NCBI RefSeq assembly: GCF_024707525.1
Contig: NZ_CP062231.1
Coordinates: 1-64,000 of the forward strand
Source of the DNA: Rhizobium sp. TH2
GTDB lineage: Bacteria; Pseudomonadota; Alphaproteobacteria; Rhizobiales; Rhizobiaceae
Length of the DNA stretch: 64,000 nucleotides
Direction: 5' to 3'
This document shows, one piece after another, positions 27,164-36,418 of this stretch (within the stretch, counting starts at the first letter, position 1; every line of letters begins with the position of its first letter). The notes beneath the pieces were generated by a model, which had not been told where the DNA came from, made no database searches, and was given only the letters and a program-made list of their open reading frames with translations. Both the position numbers and the translations under genes were made by a program.

Positions 27164-28321
27164 TTGATCCAGCTAATCGCATTATTGAGAAACAAACCAT
27201 TGGTAAAGAGCAAAAATCACGCGCGGGGCGCGCGTTCCGCGGGCAAAGCAGGCACTGACACCAGCCGACCAGGCATGCGGCGTGACGAGGCGAAGCGCGA
27301 GCAGCGGCCGTTGAAGGCAGCCCCTGCCAAGCCGATCGCCGAACGGCCGGCACGCATCCGCGAGGAGAAGTGGGAGAAGGCGAGCGCCACCGTGCCCATT
27401 TTCATGCCGCGCCGTGATGGTGACCGGCCCGAGGGCAGGGCGCCCGTGATCCTGGAGACATCAGGCGAACACGGCTATCGGCTTCTCGATACGGGCTTGG
27501 GCCTCAAGCTCGAACAATATGGTGATATCCGCGTCGTGCGCCCGGAAGCGCAGGCGCTGTGGCCGAAGGCCCTGCCGGATAGCGAATGGGACGCGGCGGA
27601 CGCGATCTTCACTGGCGATACCGAGGAAGACGGTGCCGGCCGCTGGCGCTTTCCCCGTGCGGCGCTCGGTGAGACCTGGCCGATGCGGCTGCTCGATGTC
27701 AATTTCTTCGGCCGCTTCACCGCCTTCCGCCATGTCGGCGTTTTCCCGGAGCAGATCGTCCATTGGGCGTGGATGATGGATTCTATCAAGGCGCGCGGCG
27801 GCAAGCCGAAAGTGCTCAACCTGTTCGGCTATACGGGCGTGGCGTCTCTCGCCGCCGCTGCTGCCGGTGCGGAAGTGACCCATGTCGATGCCTCGAAGAA
27901 GGCGATCGGTTGGGGCCGCGAGAACCAGGTGCTGGCCCGCATGACGGAAAAGCCGATCCGCTGGATCTGCGACGACGCGATGAAATTCATCGAGCGCGAA
28001 CAGCGCCGGGGCAATACCTACGATATCATCCTCACCGACCCGCCCCGCTTCGGCCGGGGGCCGGAAGGCGAGGTCTGGCAACTGTTCGACCATTTGCCCA
28101 AGATGCTGGATATCTGCCGCGAGCTGCTCTCGCCCAACGCCATCGGCCTGGTGCTCACGGCCTATTCGATCCGGGCGAGCTTTTACTCCATGCACGAGCT
28201 GATGATGGAAACCATGCGCGGCCGTGGCGGCCTGGTCGAGTCGGGCGAACTCATCATCCGCGAAGACGGTGCGGCCGGGCGTGCGCTCTCCACATCACTT
28301 TTCAGCCGGTGGACGCAATGA
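27164..28321 (+). CDS. Class I SAM-dependent RNA methyltransferase (RlmI-like)
   Basis: Rossmann methyltransferase with a basic N-terminal tail. SAM-binding is KVLNLFGYTGVASLAAAAAG near 224-243 and the acidic second strand VTHVDASKKA. The catalytic-loop motif TDPPRFGRG and RASFYSMHEL match 23S rRNA cytosine methyltransferases of the RlmI/RlmK type. The start is uncertain: the frame opens at TTG 27164 with GAGGA 13 nt upstream, and ATG 27275 (MRRDEAKREQ) is a good alternative. The stop overlaps the next gene as ATGA. Confidence 0.8.
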   Translation: MIQLIALLRNKPLVKSKNHARGARSAGKAGTDTSRPGMRRDEAKREQRPLKAAPAKPIAERPARIREEKWEKASATVPIFMPRRDGDRPEGRAPVILETSGEHGYRLLDTGLGLKLEQYGDIRVVRPEAQALWPKALPDSEWDAADAIFTGDTEEDGAGRWRFPRAALGETWPMRLLDVNFFGRFTAFRHVGVFPEQIVHWAWMMDSIKARGGKPKVLNLFGYTGVASLAAAAAGAEVTHVDASKKAIGWGRENQVLARMTEKPIRWICDDAMKFIEREQRRGNTYDIILTDPPRFGRGPEGEVWQLFDHLPKMLDICRELLSPNAIGLVLTAYSIRASFYSMHELMMETMRGRGGLVESGELIIREDGAAGRALSTSLFSRWTQ

Positions 28322-29169
28322 CACATGATGACAACGGCCCGCGCCGTCCTGGCCAAGTGAAGGAAATCACCTCGCTCGCCAATCCCATCATCAAGGACAT
28401 CAAGGCCTTGAGCATGAAGAAGAACCGCGAGGAGAGCGGAACGTTCATGGCCGAGGGGCTGAAGCTGGTGATCGACGCGCTCGAAATGGGCTGGCGGATC
28501 GAAACGCTGATGTATTCGAAATCGGCCAAGGACAAGCCGCTGGTCGAGAAGATCGCCGCGAAGACTGTAGCACTCGGCGGGCAGGTGCTCGAAGTCAGCG
28601 AGAAGGTGCTTTCCTCGGTGACGCGGCGCGACAATCCGCAGATGGTTGTCGGTATTTTCCACGCGCGCTGGAAGCCGCTGAAGGACATCCGGCCGCAGGT
28701 CAATGAGACTTGGCTGGCGCTCGACCGCGTCCGTGACCCAGGCAATCTCGGCACGATCATCCGTACTGCGGATGCCGCCGGTGCGTCAGGCGTGATCCTG
28801 GTGGGCGACACGACCGATCCATTTGCGCTGGAAACCGTGCGCGCAACGATGGGCTCTGTCTTCTCGCTGCCCGTCACGCGGACTTCAGTGGCGGATTTCA
28901 TCAAATGGCAGAAGGCGTCCGGCACGGTCATGATCGCGACGCATCTGAAAGGCGCTGTGGATTACCGCAAGGCGGACTATCGCTCCAAGCCGGTAATCCT
29001 GCTGATGGGCAACGAACAGGCGGGCCTGCCGGAAGAATTGGCCGATGCCGCCGACATACGCGTGCGCATTCCCCAGCAGGGTCGGGCGGATTCGCTGAAC
29101 CTCGCCGTCGCCACCGGTGTCATGCTGTTCGAGGCGCGCCGGCACCTTCTGAATCTGGACGGACAGTGA
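28318..29169 (+). CDS. TrmH-family (SpoU) RNA 2'-O-methyltransferase
   Basis: 283-residue SPOUT methyltransferase. An N-terminal RNA-binding domain (about 15-105) is followed by the knotted catalytic domain with the three SPOUT motifs: [22 protein letters not shown] (motif 1, split, 140-161), [14 protein letters not shown] (motif 2) and [18 protein letters not shown] (motif 3). It methylates a ribose in rRNA or tRNA; the site is unknown. It overlaps the preceding methyltransferase by 4 nt and lspA by 1 nt. Confidence 0.92.
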   Translation: MTHDDNGPRRPGQVKEITSLANPIIKDIKALSMKKNREESGTFMAEGLKLVIDALEMGWRIETLMYSKSAKDKPLVEKIAAKTVALGGQVLEVSEKVLSSVTRRDNPQMVVGIFHARWKPLKDIRPQVNETWLALDRVRDPGNLGTIIRTADAAGASGVILVGDTTDPFALETVRATMGSVFSLPVTRTSVADFIKWQKASGTVMIATHLKGAVDYRKADYRSKPVILLMGNEQAGLPEELADAADIRVRIPQQGRADSLNLAVATGVMLFEARRHLLNLDGQ

Positions 29170-29663
29170 TGATTCCAGCGCCTCTTTTTTCCCGCCCACC
29201 CGTCGCGGTGGCCTTCATCCTTGTCGCCGTCGCGCTCGATCAGTGGATCAAATATCTGGTCGAGGTGCATCTCCCTTTTCAGGAGATAGTGCCGGTGGTT
29301 CCGTATCTGGCGCTCTACCGTACCTGGAACGAGGGCGTCGCGTTTTCCTTCCTGTCCGGCATGAGCGGATGGGCGATCATCGTCATGCGGCTGGCGATTG
29401 TCGCCTTCATTCTCTGGTGGTGGCGGACATCGCGGGCCCATTCGCTCGTCCATCTCGGCTTCTGCATGGTGATCGCGGGTGCGGTCGGCAACATCATCGA
29501 CCGTTTCATATATGGACACGTGGTGGACTATGTGCTGTTCCATACCCAGACATGGTCCTTCGCGGTGTTCAATCTGGCCGATAGCCTGATCACTGTAGGC
29601 GCTGTGTTGATCGGCCTTTGCGAGCTTTTTCTGATCCGAAAAGAGCCTGATAAGGCCGGGTGA
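29169..29663 (+). CDS. lspA: Lipoprotein signal peptidase II
   Basis: 164-residue inner-membrane aspartyl protease that removes the signal peptide from prolipoproteins. Four hydrophobic helices are visible. The catalytic aspartates are Asp111 (GNIIDRF) and Asp138 (FNLADSL), within the conserved NxxDR and FNxAD boxes. ATG 29169 overlaps the stop of the preceding gene (TGATG), so translation is probably coupled. Confidence 0.95.
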   Translation: MIPAPLFSRPPVAVAFILVAVALDQWIKYLVEVHLPFQEIVPVVPYLALYRTWNEGVAFSFLSGMSGWAIIVMRLAIVAFILWWWRTSRAHSLVHLGFCMVIAGAVGNIIDRFIYGHVVDYVLFHTQTWSFAVFNLADSLITVGAVLIGLCELFLIRKEPDKAG

Positions 29664-29722
29664 CGGTTCGTTAAGCAACTACCGCAAGCCTTTCGAAAGC
29701 CCCGCCATGATACACTTGTGCC

Positions 29723-31687
29723 ATGAGCGAGCCCAGGAAATTGCAGGATCGTGTCGCCTCCGCGTTCGAGCGATCGGCTGCCCGCGCCGATTCGCGGGCG
29801 TATACGGGCGGTGACCTGCTCGCATCCATCCATGACGCGCTCGGCGATATGACGCTCTGCCGCAGTCTGGAGGGCGTGATCCGTTCCTCCAACCAGACGT
29901 TTCGGGATTTCGCCGGCGCGCCTCAACCGGAGGGCCGCACATGCGCGGAGCTCGGCATCGTGTTCGAAGCCGGCCCGGTCCCCCATTGCTATGATGTAGA
30001 ATTCACCCGGGATGGCCGCACGAGGACATTCCTCTGGCACGATGTCGTGACCCGCGATGCGGTGGTCGGCGGCCTCGTCGTCCAGTCCATCGCCCGCGAC
30101 GTGACCGACGAACGGCGGGAAGCCGCGCGACGCGAGGAAGCCCGTGCCCGCGCGGAGGAGGAAAGCCTCCTCAAGTCGCGCCTCATCGCCACGGTCAGCC
30201 ACGAAATCCGTACGCCGCTCAGCGGTCTGTTGGGCATGGGTCAATTGCTTGCCGGCACACGCCTGACGGCGGAGCAGAAAAATTATCTCGAGGGCGTCCG
30301 CCAGTCCGGCACCGCACTGGTGCAACTGGTGGAAGACCTGCTGGATTTCTCGACACTCGCCGCCGGCCGCTTCCACCTGCGGCCTCGGCTCGAGCCAATC
30401 CGGCCGCTGGTCGAAAGCGTCGTCGAAATGCTCTCCAGCCGCGCCCATGCGAAAGGCATCGAGATCGCTGCCACCATATCGCCCGATGTGCCGGAGGTGC
30501 TGGAGTTCGACCCGGCCCGTTTCCGCCAGGTGCTCTACAACGTCATCGGCAACGCCGTGAAGTTCACCGAGACCGGTGGCGTGCTCGTTGGCGTCGATCG
30601 GGCTGACGGCGCGCTGGTCGTGAAGGTCCGCGACAGCGGGCCTGGAATGAATGCCGCCGAACTTCAGCGCATATTCGGAGAATTCGAGCAGGGTGACCTG
30701 ACGCGTGCCCGCGAAGGCGGCGTCGGCCTCGGCCTTGCCATCTCGGCCAGGATCATGACCGAGGCAGGTGGCGCACTTAGCGTCGAAAGCGAATTCGGCA
30801 AGGGCAGCACATTCACCATCCGCTTGCCGGTGGATTTCTCCGGCCCGCCCATGCGGAGCGGTTCGGAACTTGCCGGATCGCACGTATTGCTGCTCGCCCC
30901 CGAGGGACCGGCGGCGGACGCCATTTCATATTCGCTCAACCGCCTGGGCGCGACCGTGCGCACCGCATCCGATATGGCAGGCACGCGTGCCGCGCTCGAT
31001 GGGCAGGCTTTCACCGACGTGATCGTAGATCACCGGCTCGACACGGATTTTGCTCAAGCCTTCGCTCGGGATGCGCGGCTTACGCGGACGCGCAAGATAT
31101 TCCTCGTCAACCCGGAAGCCCGGCCTGAGCAGATGTCCGGCGATGTCTATGACAGCTGGCTGATCCGGCCGCTGCGCGAGCAATCGCTGATCGACGTGCT
31201 GACCGGCAGGTTGAGCGGACTCGAACCACGCATGGCCGAGGATAAGGACTTCCCCGTCCTTGCGCCCGAACCGAAGCAGGAGCCCGGGCCTGTTTCTCGC
31301 ACCGGCCTCTCGGTCATTTTCGGCGAGGACGACCCGGTCAACGCCATGATCGTGCGCGCGATACTGGAACGAGCGGGTCACACGGTGCGCCACGCCAACA
31401 CTTTCACACAGCTTGAAGTGCTCAGGCGCCAGGGTACTCACGACGTCATCCTCACCGACAATGACATGCCGGGAGGCACCTGCGATGCCTTCATCGATTC
31501 GCTTCGCGTGGAAGAAGTGGAGCGCGGCGTTGCGCCCGCGCGGGTCATTGTACTGACCGCCAACGATGCGGCGGATATCCACACCCTGCTTTTGAAAAAA
31601 GGCGCCGATCTCGTCCTGCTCAAGCCGGCAACGCCTGAAATGCTTGCCAGCGCCATCGATGCGCTCGCTGTCAAACGTTCGGCGTGA
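29723..31687 (+). CDS. Hybrid sensor histidine kinase with two receiver domains
   Basis: 654-residue cytoplasmic hybrid kinase. A PAS-like domain (about 35-128) is followed by a short coiled coil, HisKA with His160 (ATVSHEIRTPLSGLLG), HATPase (about 270-378) and two receivers. The first receiver (about 390-500) lacks the acidic pair at its start (VLLLAPEG), so it is degenerate. The second (about 525-650) is complete: EDD, phospho-acceptor Asp579 (ILTDNDMP) and Lys634. No membrane segment is seen. The phosphorelay partner is not adjacent. Confidence 0.92.
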   Translation: MSEPRKLQDRVASAFERSAARADSRAYTGGDLLASIHDALGDMTLCRSLEGVIRSSNQTFRDFAGAPQPEGRTCAELGIVFEAGPVPHCYDVEFTRDGRTRTFLWHDVVTRDAVVGGLVVQSIARDVTDERREAARREEARARAEEESLLKSRLIATVSHEIRTPLSGLLGMGQLLAGTRLTAEQKNYLEGVRQSGTALVQLVEDLLDFSTLAAGRFHLRPRLEPIRPLVESVVEMLSSRAHAKGIEIAATISPDVPEVLEFDPARFRQVLYNVIGNAVKFTETGGVLVGVDRADGALVVKVRDSGPGMNAAELQRIFGEFEQGDLTRAREGGVGLGLAISARIMTEAGGALSVESEFGKGSTFTIRLPVDFSGPPMRSGSELAGSHVLLLAPEGPAADAISYSLNRLGATVRTASDMAGTRAALDGQAFTDVIVDHRLDTDFAQAFARDARLTRTRKIFLVNPEARPEQMSGDVYDSWLIRPLREQSLIDVLTGRLSGLEPRMAEDKDFPVLAPEPKQEPGPVSRTGLSVIFGEDDPVNAMIVRAILERAGHTVRHANTFTQLEVLRRQGTHDVILTDNDMPGGTCDAFIDSLRVEEVERGVAPARVIVLTANDAADIHTLLLKKGADLVLLKPATPEMLASAIDALAVKRSA

Positions 31688-31781
31688 TCCCTTTCACGTG
31701 ATATAACAACCCTTGACTGTCACGCGGGTGTCGTCTTGATGTGGTTATAGACCGGCAAGGCCAACAGGGATTTGTCACGCG

Positions 31782-32660
31782 ATGACATTGGATGTCGCCG
31801 AGACCAGAACGGAGAAACCTCGCCCCGCGGAGCGTCGCGCGGCGACGACCCATGATGGGCTTCCCGTGCTGGGCCGCATCGGCTCGCTCGAGACCAGACT
31901 TGCGGTGACGCCGCGGGAAATCGAGGCCGCGCAGGTCATCCGCTACCGCGTCTTCGTCGAGGAGATGGGTGCCAGGCTGCCGCCGGAGGCGATGCTCGCC
32001 GGCCGCGATTTCGATGCCTTCGATGACATCTGCGATCACCTGATCGTGCTTGATCGGTCGCTCGAAGGCGATGCGCCCGACCAGATCGTCGCGACATACA
32101 GGCTGCTGCGCCAGGAAGTCGCCGAGCGGCATTCGGGCTTCTACTCGGCCTCGGAATTCGACATCGCGCCGATGATCGCCCGCCACCCCGGCAAGCAGTT
32201 CATGGAGCTCGGCCGATCCTGCGTGCTGGCTCCCTATCGCACGAAGCGTACGGTGGAACTGCTCTGGCAGGGCAACTGGGCCTATGCGCTCAAGCATCGC
32301 CTCGACGTGATGTTCGGCTGCGGCTCATTCCCTGGCGCTTTCCCGGAATTCCATGCGCTGGCGCTGTCCTTCCTGCATCACAACACGCTTGCAGATGGCG
32401 AATGGGCGGTACACGCCTCGCCCAACCGCTATCGCAACATGGATCTGATGCCGCCCGAAGCAGTCAATCCCAAGCGGGCGCTGATGGCGATGCCGCCGCT
32501 GATCAAGGGTTATCTGCGATTGGGCGCTATGGTAGGCGAAGGCGCCGTGGTGGACCATGCATTCGGCACGACGGATGTGCTGGTCGTGCTGCCGGTCGAG
32601 AGCATTTCGACGCGTTACCTGAATTATTACGGTGCGGACGCCCAGCGTTTCGCGTCCTGA
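31782..32660 (+). CDS. olsB: L-ornithine N-alpha-acyltransferase OlsB-like
   Basis: 292-residue GNAT-related enzyme that attaches 3-hydroxyacyl-ACP to ornithine, the first step of ornithine-lipid synthesis. Diagnostic blocks are VIRYRVFVEEMGARL, FMELGRSCVLAPYRTKRTVELLW (split) and FGCGSFPGAFPEFHALALSFLHH. The olsB - malic enzyme - mutS neighbourhood is the one I recall from Sinorhizobium. olsA is not in the window. A perfect-stem terminator follows. Confidence 0.88.
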   Translation: MTLDVAETRTEKPRPAERRAATTHDGLPVLGRIGSLETRLAVTPREIEAAQVIRYRVFVEEMGARLPPEAMLAGRDFDAFDDICDHLIVLDRSLEGDAPDQIVATYRLLRQEVAERHSGFYSASEFDIAPMIARHPGKQFMELGRSCVLAPYRTKRTVELLWQGNWAYALKHRLDVMFGCGSFPGAFPEFHALALSFLHHNTLADGEWAVHASPNRYRNMDLMPPEAVNPKRALMAMPPLIKGYLRLGAMVGEGAVVDHAFGTTDVLVVLPVESISTRYLNYYGADAQRFAS

Positions 32661-32714
32661 GTTTGAGTATCAGTTTTACCTGCTGAATATCCAAACCCCA
32701 AGCCTTCAGCAGGT

Positions 32715-32742
32715 CCGGAGCCGCCCGGCTCCGGTATTTTAT
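32715..32742 (+). terminator. Rho-independent terminator after olsB
   Basis: CCGGAGCC (32715-32722), loop GCCC, GGCTCCGG (32727-32734), then TATTTTAT. Perfect 8-bp GC-rich stem with a U-rich tail only on the plus strand, so it serves olsB. Confidence 0.8.
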
Positions 32743-32761
32743 CGAAGAGTCGATTGGCTCG

Positions 32762-32938
32762 TCAGGCGCAAGAGCCGCGACCGCCGCTGCGGCGCATGCC
32801 GTTCGAGAACGGCAGGTCGGCCAATTCTCGCTGGCTCATGTCCCTGAGCGCCGGGTGCATCAGCGGATCCCTGGGATTGGTGTCGAAGTCCGCCGGGGCA
32901 GCCAGCCAGCGCAGCAGGTTTGCAATCAAGTTCAGCAT
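32762..32938 (-). CDS. Small DUF1127-like protein
   Basis: 58 residues with an N-terminal amphipathic helix MLNLIANLLRWLAAP and a LRDMSQRELADLPF segment that matches the C-terminal consensus of DUF1127/YjiS small proteins. The AGGAG at 32946-32950 (minus strand) is about 7 nt from ATG 32938 but only 1 nt from ATG 32944, so I chose the former. DUF1127 proteins in rhizobia and Agrobacterium affect RNA and phosphate metabolism. It is divergent from the LysR gene. Confidence 0.65.
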   Translation of the reverse strand: MLNLIANLLRWLAAPADFDTNPRDPLMHPALRDMSQRELADLPFSNGMRRSGGRGSCA

Positions 32939-33055
32939 TTCCATACTCCTTTCGAGAGCAGTTGCCGGAAATGGGCCGTTCCGACGCTCTGAATATCGAG
33001 CTTTCCGCTGATCAATTCAATTGAGTTTTCCAGCACGCGGCTTTAGAAAAGCTAT

Positions 33056-33979
33056 ATGAGGAACCTCAACACCGTGCACATGAACGGTCTTCGGGCGCTC
33101 GAAGCCGTGGGGCGGCTCGGCTCCCTGCAGGCTGCGGCGGATGAGCTCGGCGTATCGGTTGGCGCGATCAGCCAGCAGGTGATCAAGACCGAGCTTCAGT
33201 TGGGCCACCAGATATTCGAGCGCACCGGCAAGGGGCTGGTGGCGACGGAAATCGGCCTGCCCGTGCTCGCGCGCCTGACCGATGGCATTCAGAAGCTCGC
33301 CGAGGCGGTGACGCTGGCGCAACGGCGGGACAACAATTGCCTGACCATCTCGGTGGCGCCCGTCTTCGCCTCGCGCTGGCTGGTGCGCCGGTTCGACAGC
33401 TTCGCGCGCGAGCATCCGGAGATAATCCTGAGGATCGACGCCACGATGCGGCTGATCGATCCGGCGTCCTCCGATATCGACCTCGGCATTCGGGTCGGCG
33501 AGGGCGATTGGCCCGATGTGAATTCGGAGCTGATCCTGGCACAGGAGGTCTACCCAGTCTGCGCGCCACAGCTCGCCGAGAAGCTCAAGACACCCGCCGA
33601 CATTCTCTCCATGCCGGCGGTGATCGACGACAGGGCCATGTTCAAATGGGATGTCTGGCTGGACGCGGCAGGGTTGCAAGGTACCGAGATAAGTCAGGGC
33701 CACGTCTTCAACGAGGCGTCACTCTGCCTGGACGCGGTCATGGCCGGTCAGGGCGTCATGCTGGCGTGGCAGACGCTGACGGCGGATATGATCGCCGAGG
33801 GCCGCCTCGCCGCGCCGTTCAACATCCGCGCCAGGACAGGCTTCGGCCACTATTTCATTACGGCAAAAGGCGTGCGCGACAGCCGCAAGGTCCAGATCTT
33901 CAAAGCCTGGCTGAAGCGCGAACTGGCCAAGAGCATGGCCGACCTGCATACGCGACTGGCGGCGTTTAATATGTGCTGA
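33056..33979 (+). CDS. LysR-family transcriptional regulator (GcvA-like)
   Basis: 307-residue LysR regulator. The winged HTH lies at about 8-65, with ALEAVGRLGSLQAAADELGV and SVGAISQQVIKTELQLGHQIFER, each shown in part. The effector domain (about 95-295) has the GcvA-type pattern, with SSDIDLGIRVGEGDW and DAVMAGQGVMLAWQTL. The ligand is unknown. It is divergent from the DUF1127-like gene with about 117 bp between them, where the operator should lie. Confidence 0.9.
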   Translation: MRNLNTVHMNGLRALEAVGRLGSLQAAADELGVSVGAISQQVIKTELQLGHQIFERTGKGLVATEIGLPVLARLTDGIQKLAEAVTLAQRRDNNCLTISVAPVFASRWLVRRFDSFAREHPEIILRIDATMRLIDPASSDIDLGIRVGEGDWPDVNSELILAQEVYPVCAPQLAEKLKTPADILSMPAVIDDRAMFKWDVWLDAAGLQGTEISQGHVFNEASLCLDAVMAGQGVMLAWQTLTADMIAEGRLAAPFNIRARTGFGHYFITAKGVRDSRKVQIFKAWLKRELAKSMADLHTRLAAFNMC

Positions 33980-33987
33980 TGCGGGGC

Positions 33988-36270
33988 CTACATCCCCGCA
34001 TTATACGCCGCGATCGCTGCCATGTTGACAATGTCGCTATCCTTGGCGCCGATCGAGACGATCTGGACGGACTTGTCGAGGCCGACCAGCAATGGCCCGA
34101 TCACCGTGCAGCCGCCGAGTTCCTGTAGCATCTTGGTCGAGATCGAGGCCGAGTGGAAGGCAGGCATCACGAGCACGTTGGCGGGGCCAGACAATCGGCA
34201 GAACGGATATTGCTCCATCACGTCGGCGTTGAGCGCCACGTCGGCGGCCATTTCACCGTCGTACTGGAAATCGACGCGGCGCTTGTCGAGGATCTTCACC
34301 GCCTCGCGCACTCGCTCCGAGCGCTCGCCCTCGGGATGGCCGAAGGTGGAATAGGCAAGCATCGCCACGCGGGGTTCATAGCCCAGCCTGCGGGCAACGC
34401 CGGCGGCCTCTTCGGCGATTTCCGCGAGCTCTTCGGATGACGGCATGTCGTGCACGGCGGTATCGGCCACCAGCACGGTCCTGCCCCGGCAGAGCGCCAG
34501 CGACACGCCGATCACCCGGTGCCCCGGCTTGGCGTCGATGCAGCGCCTGATATCGTCGAGCGCGGTCGAATAGTTGCGTGTCGTGCCGGTCACCATGGCG
34601 TCGGCATCGCCCAGCGCCACCATGCAGGCGGCGAAATGGTTGCGATCGGTATTGATCAGCCGTTGCGCGTCGCGCTGCAGGAAGCCCTTCCGCTGCAGGC
34701 GCGCGTAGAGATAATCGATATAGGCCTCGCGCTTTTTCGACGTCCTGGCATTGATGAACTCGATGCCGGGCCGGTTGAGATCGATGCCGGCGCGCTCCGC
34801 CGTCGCCTGGATGATATCATCGCGGCCGAGCAGGATGGCAGTGCCGAGCTGCTGATTGACGTAGGATATGGCGGCGCGCATGACCTGCTCTTCCTCGGCC
34901 TCGGCAAAGACCACGCGCTTGGGGAAGCGGCGGACGCGCTCGTAGATGCGCTGCAGCGTCGAGGCGATCGGGTCGCGCCGTGCCTTCAGGTCGCGGGCAT
35001 AGCGGTCGAGGTCGGCGATCGGCTTTCGGGCGACGCCCGAATCCATCGCGGCCTTGGCGACAGCCACCGGGATCGAGGAGATCAGGCGCGGATCGAAGGG
35101 CACGGGGATGATGTAGTTCGGCCCGAAACGCGGCCGGTTGCCCTGATAGGCGGCGGCGACATCGTCGGGCACGTCTTCCTTGGCGAGCTTGGCAAGCGCG
35201 TGGACGGCGGCGATCTTCATATCGTCGTTGATCGTTGAAGCGCGCACGTCTAGTGCGCCACGGAAGATATAGGGAAAGCCCAGAACGTTGTTGACCTGGT
35301 TCGGATAGTCCGAGCGGCCAGTCGCCATGATCGCATCGTCGCGGATGCGGGCGACCTCCTCCGGCGTGATTTCCGGATCGGGATTGGCCATGGCGAAGAT
35401 GATCGGATTACGGGACATCGAGCGAATCATGTCGGCCGACAGCGTGCCCTTGGCGGAGAGACCGAGCACGACATCGGCGCCGTCCATGGCCTCCGCCAGC
35501 GTCCGTTTGTCGGTTTTGGCCGCATGCGCCGATTTCCATTGGTTCATGCCCTCGGTGCGGCCTTGATAGACCACGCCCTTGGTGTCGCAGAGGATGACAT
35601 TTTCGGGATTGAAGCCCATCGCCTTGATCAGTTCGATGCAGGCGATCGCCGCGGCACCCGCGCCATTGCAGACGAGCCTGGTTTTCTTGTAGTCGCGGCC
35701 GGTCAGATCAAGCGCGTTGATGAGCCCGGCGGCCGCGATGATTGCCGTGCCATGCTGGTCGTCATGGAAGACCGGAATATCCATGATCTCGCGCAACCGG
35801 CTCTCGATCACGAAGCAATCCGGGGCCTTGATATCCTCGAGATTGATGCCACCGAAGGATGGACCCAGAAATCGCACGCAATTGATGAACTCATCGACAT
35901 TCTCCGTATCGACTTCGAGGTCGATGGAATCAACATCGGCGAATCGCTTGAAGAGGACGGACTTGCCCTCCATAACGGGCTTCGAGGCGAGCGCGCCGAG
36001 ATTGCCGAGGCCGAGGATCGCCGTGCCGTTGGAGATCACGGCCACCATGTTGCCGCGCGTCGTATAGTCGTAAGCCGTGCTGGGGTCTTCCGCGATCGCC
36101 TTGACCGGCTCCGCGACACCCGGCGAATAGGCGAGCGAAAGGTCGCGCTGCGTCGCCATCGGCTTGGTGGGGGTGATTTCCAGCTTGCCCGGGCGTCCGC
36201 GCGAATGGAAGTCCAACGCCTCCTGGCGGGTGACGGTGGGCATAGTCCGGTCGGGCTTGTCCGCAGGCAT
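33988..36270 (-). CDS. maeB: NADP-dependent malic enzyme with phosphotransacetylase-like domain
   Basis: 760-residue fusion. The N-terminal malic domain (about 10-420) carries [18 protein letters not shown] and the NAD(P)-binding fold with [15 protein letters not shown]. The C-terminal part (about 430-755) resembles phosphate acetyltransferase but acts in regulation and oligomerisation in the family. It decarboxylates malate to pyruvate, making NADPH, in C4-dicarboxylate metabolism; the S. meliloti counterpart is called tme. ATG 36270 has GGGAGGAATC immediately upstream. It is divergent from mutS. Confidence 0.95.
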   Translation of the reverse strand: MPADKPDRTMPTVTRQEALDFHSRGRPGKLEITPTKPMATQRDLSLAYSPGVAEPVKAIAEDPSTAYDYTTRGNMVAVISNGTAILGLGNLGALASKPVMEGKSVLFKRFADVDSIDLEVDTENVDEFINCVRFLGPSFGGINLEDIKAPDCFVIESRLREIMDIPVFHDDQHGTAIIAAAGLINALDLTGRDYKKTRLVCNGAGAAAIACIELIKAMGFNPENVILCDTKGVVYQGRTEGMNQWKSAHAAKTDKRTLAEAMDGADVVLGLSAKGTLSADMIRSMSRNPIIFAMANPDPEITPEEVARIRDDAIMATGRSDYPNQVNNVLGFPYIFRGALDVRASTINDDMKIAAVHALAKLAKEDVPDDVAAAYQGNRPRFGPNYIIPVPFDPRLISSIPVAVAKAAMDSGVARKPIADLDRYARDLKARRDPIASTLQRIYERVRRFPKRVVFAEAEEEQVMRAAISYVNQQLGTAILLGRDDIIQATAERAGIDLNRPGIEFINARTSKKREAYIDYLYARLQRKGFLQRDAQRLINTDRNHFAACMVALGDADAMVTGTTRNYSTALDDIRRCIDAKPGHRVIGVSLALCRGRTVLVADTAVHDMPSSEELAEIAEEAAGVARRLGYEPRVAMLAYSTFGHPEGERSERVREAVKILDKRRVDFQYDGEMAADVALNADVMEQYPFCRLSGPANVLVMPAFHSASISTKMLQELGGCTVIGPLLVGLDKSVQIVSIGAKDSDIVNMAAIAAYNAGM

Positions 36271-36418
36271 GATTCCTCCCAAATGCTTCCTGTGGGCGCC
36301 GTCGTTTTTCGGCGCTCTCGTTATTGTCATTCATGCATGCCGCACCGTAATGTTCAACGCCTTTATGCAGGCTGCGCATTTCTTTTGGTCGGCAGACCAA
36401 TTCTCAAAAAAGCCAGGT

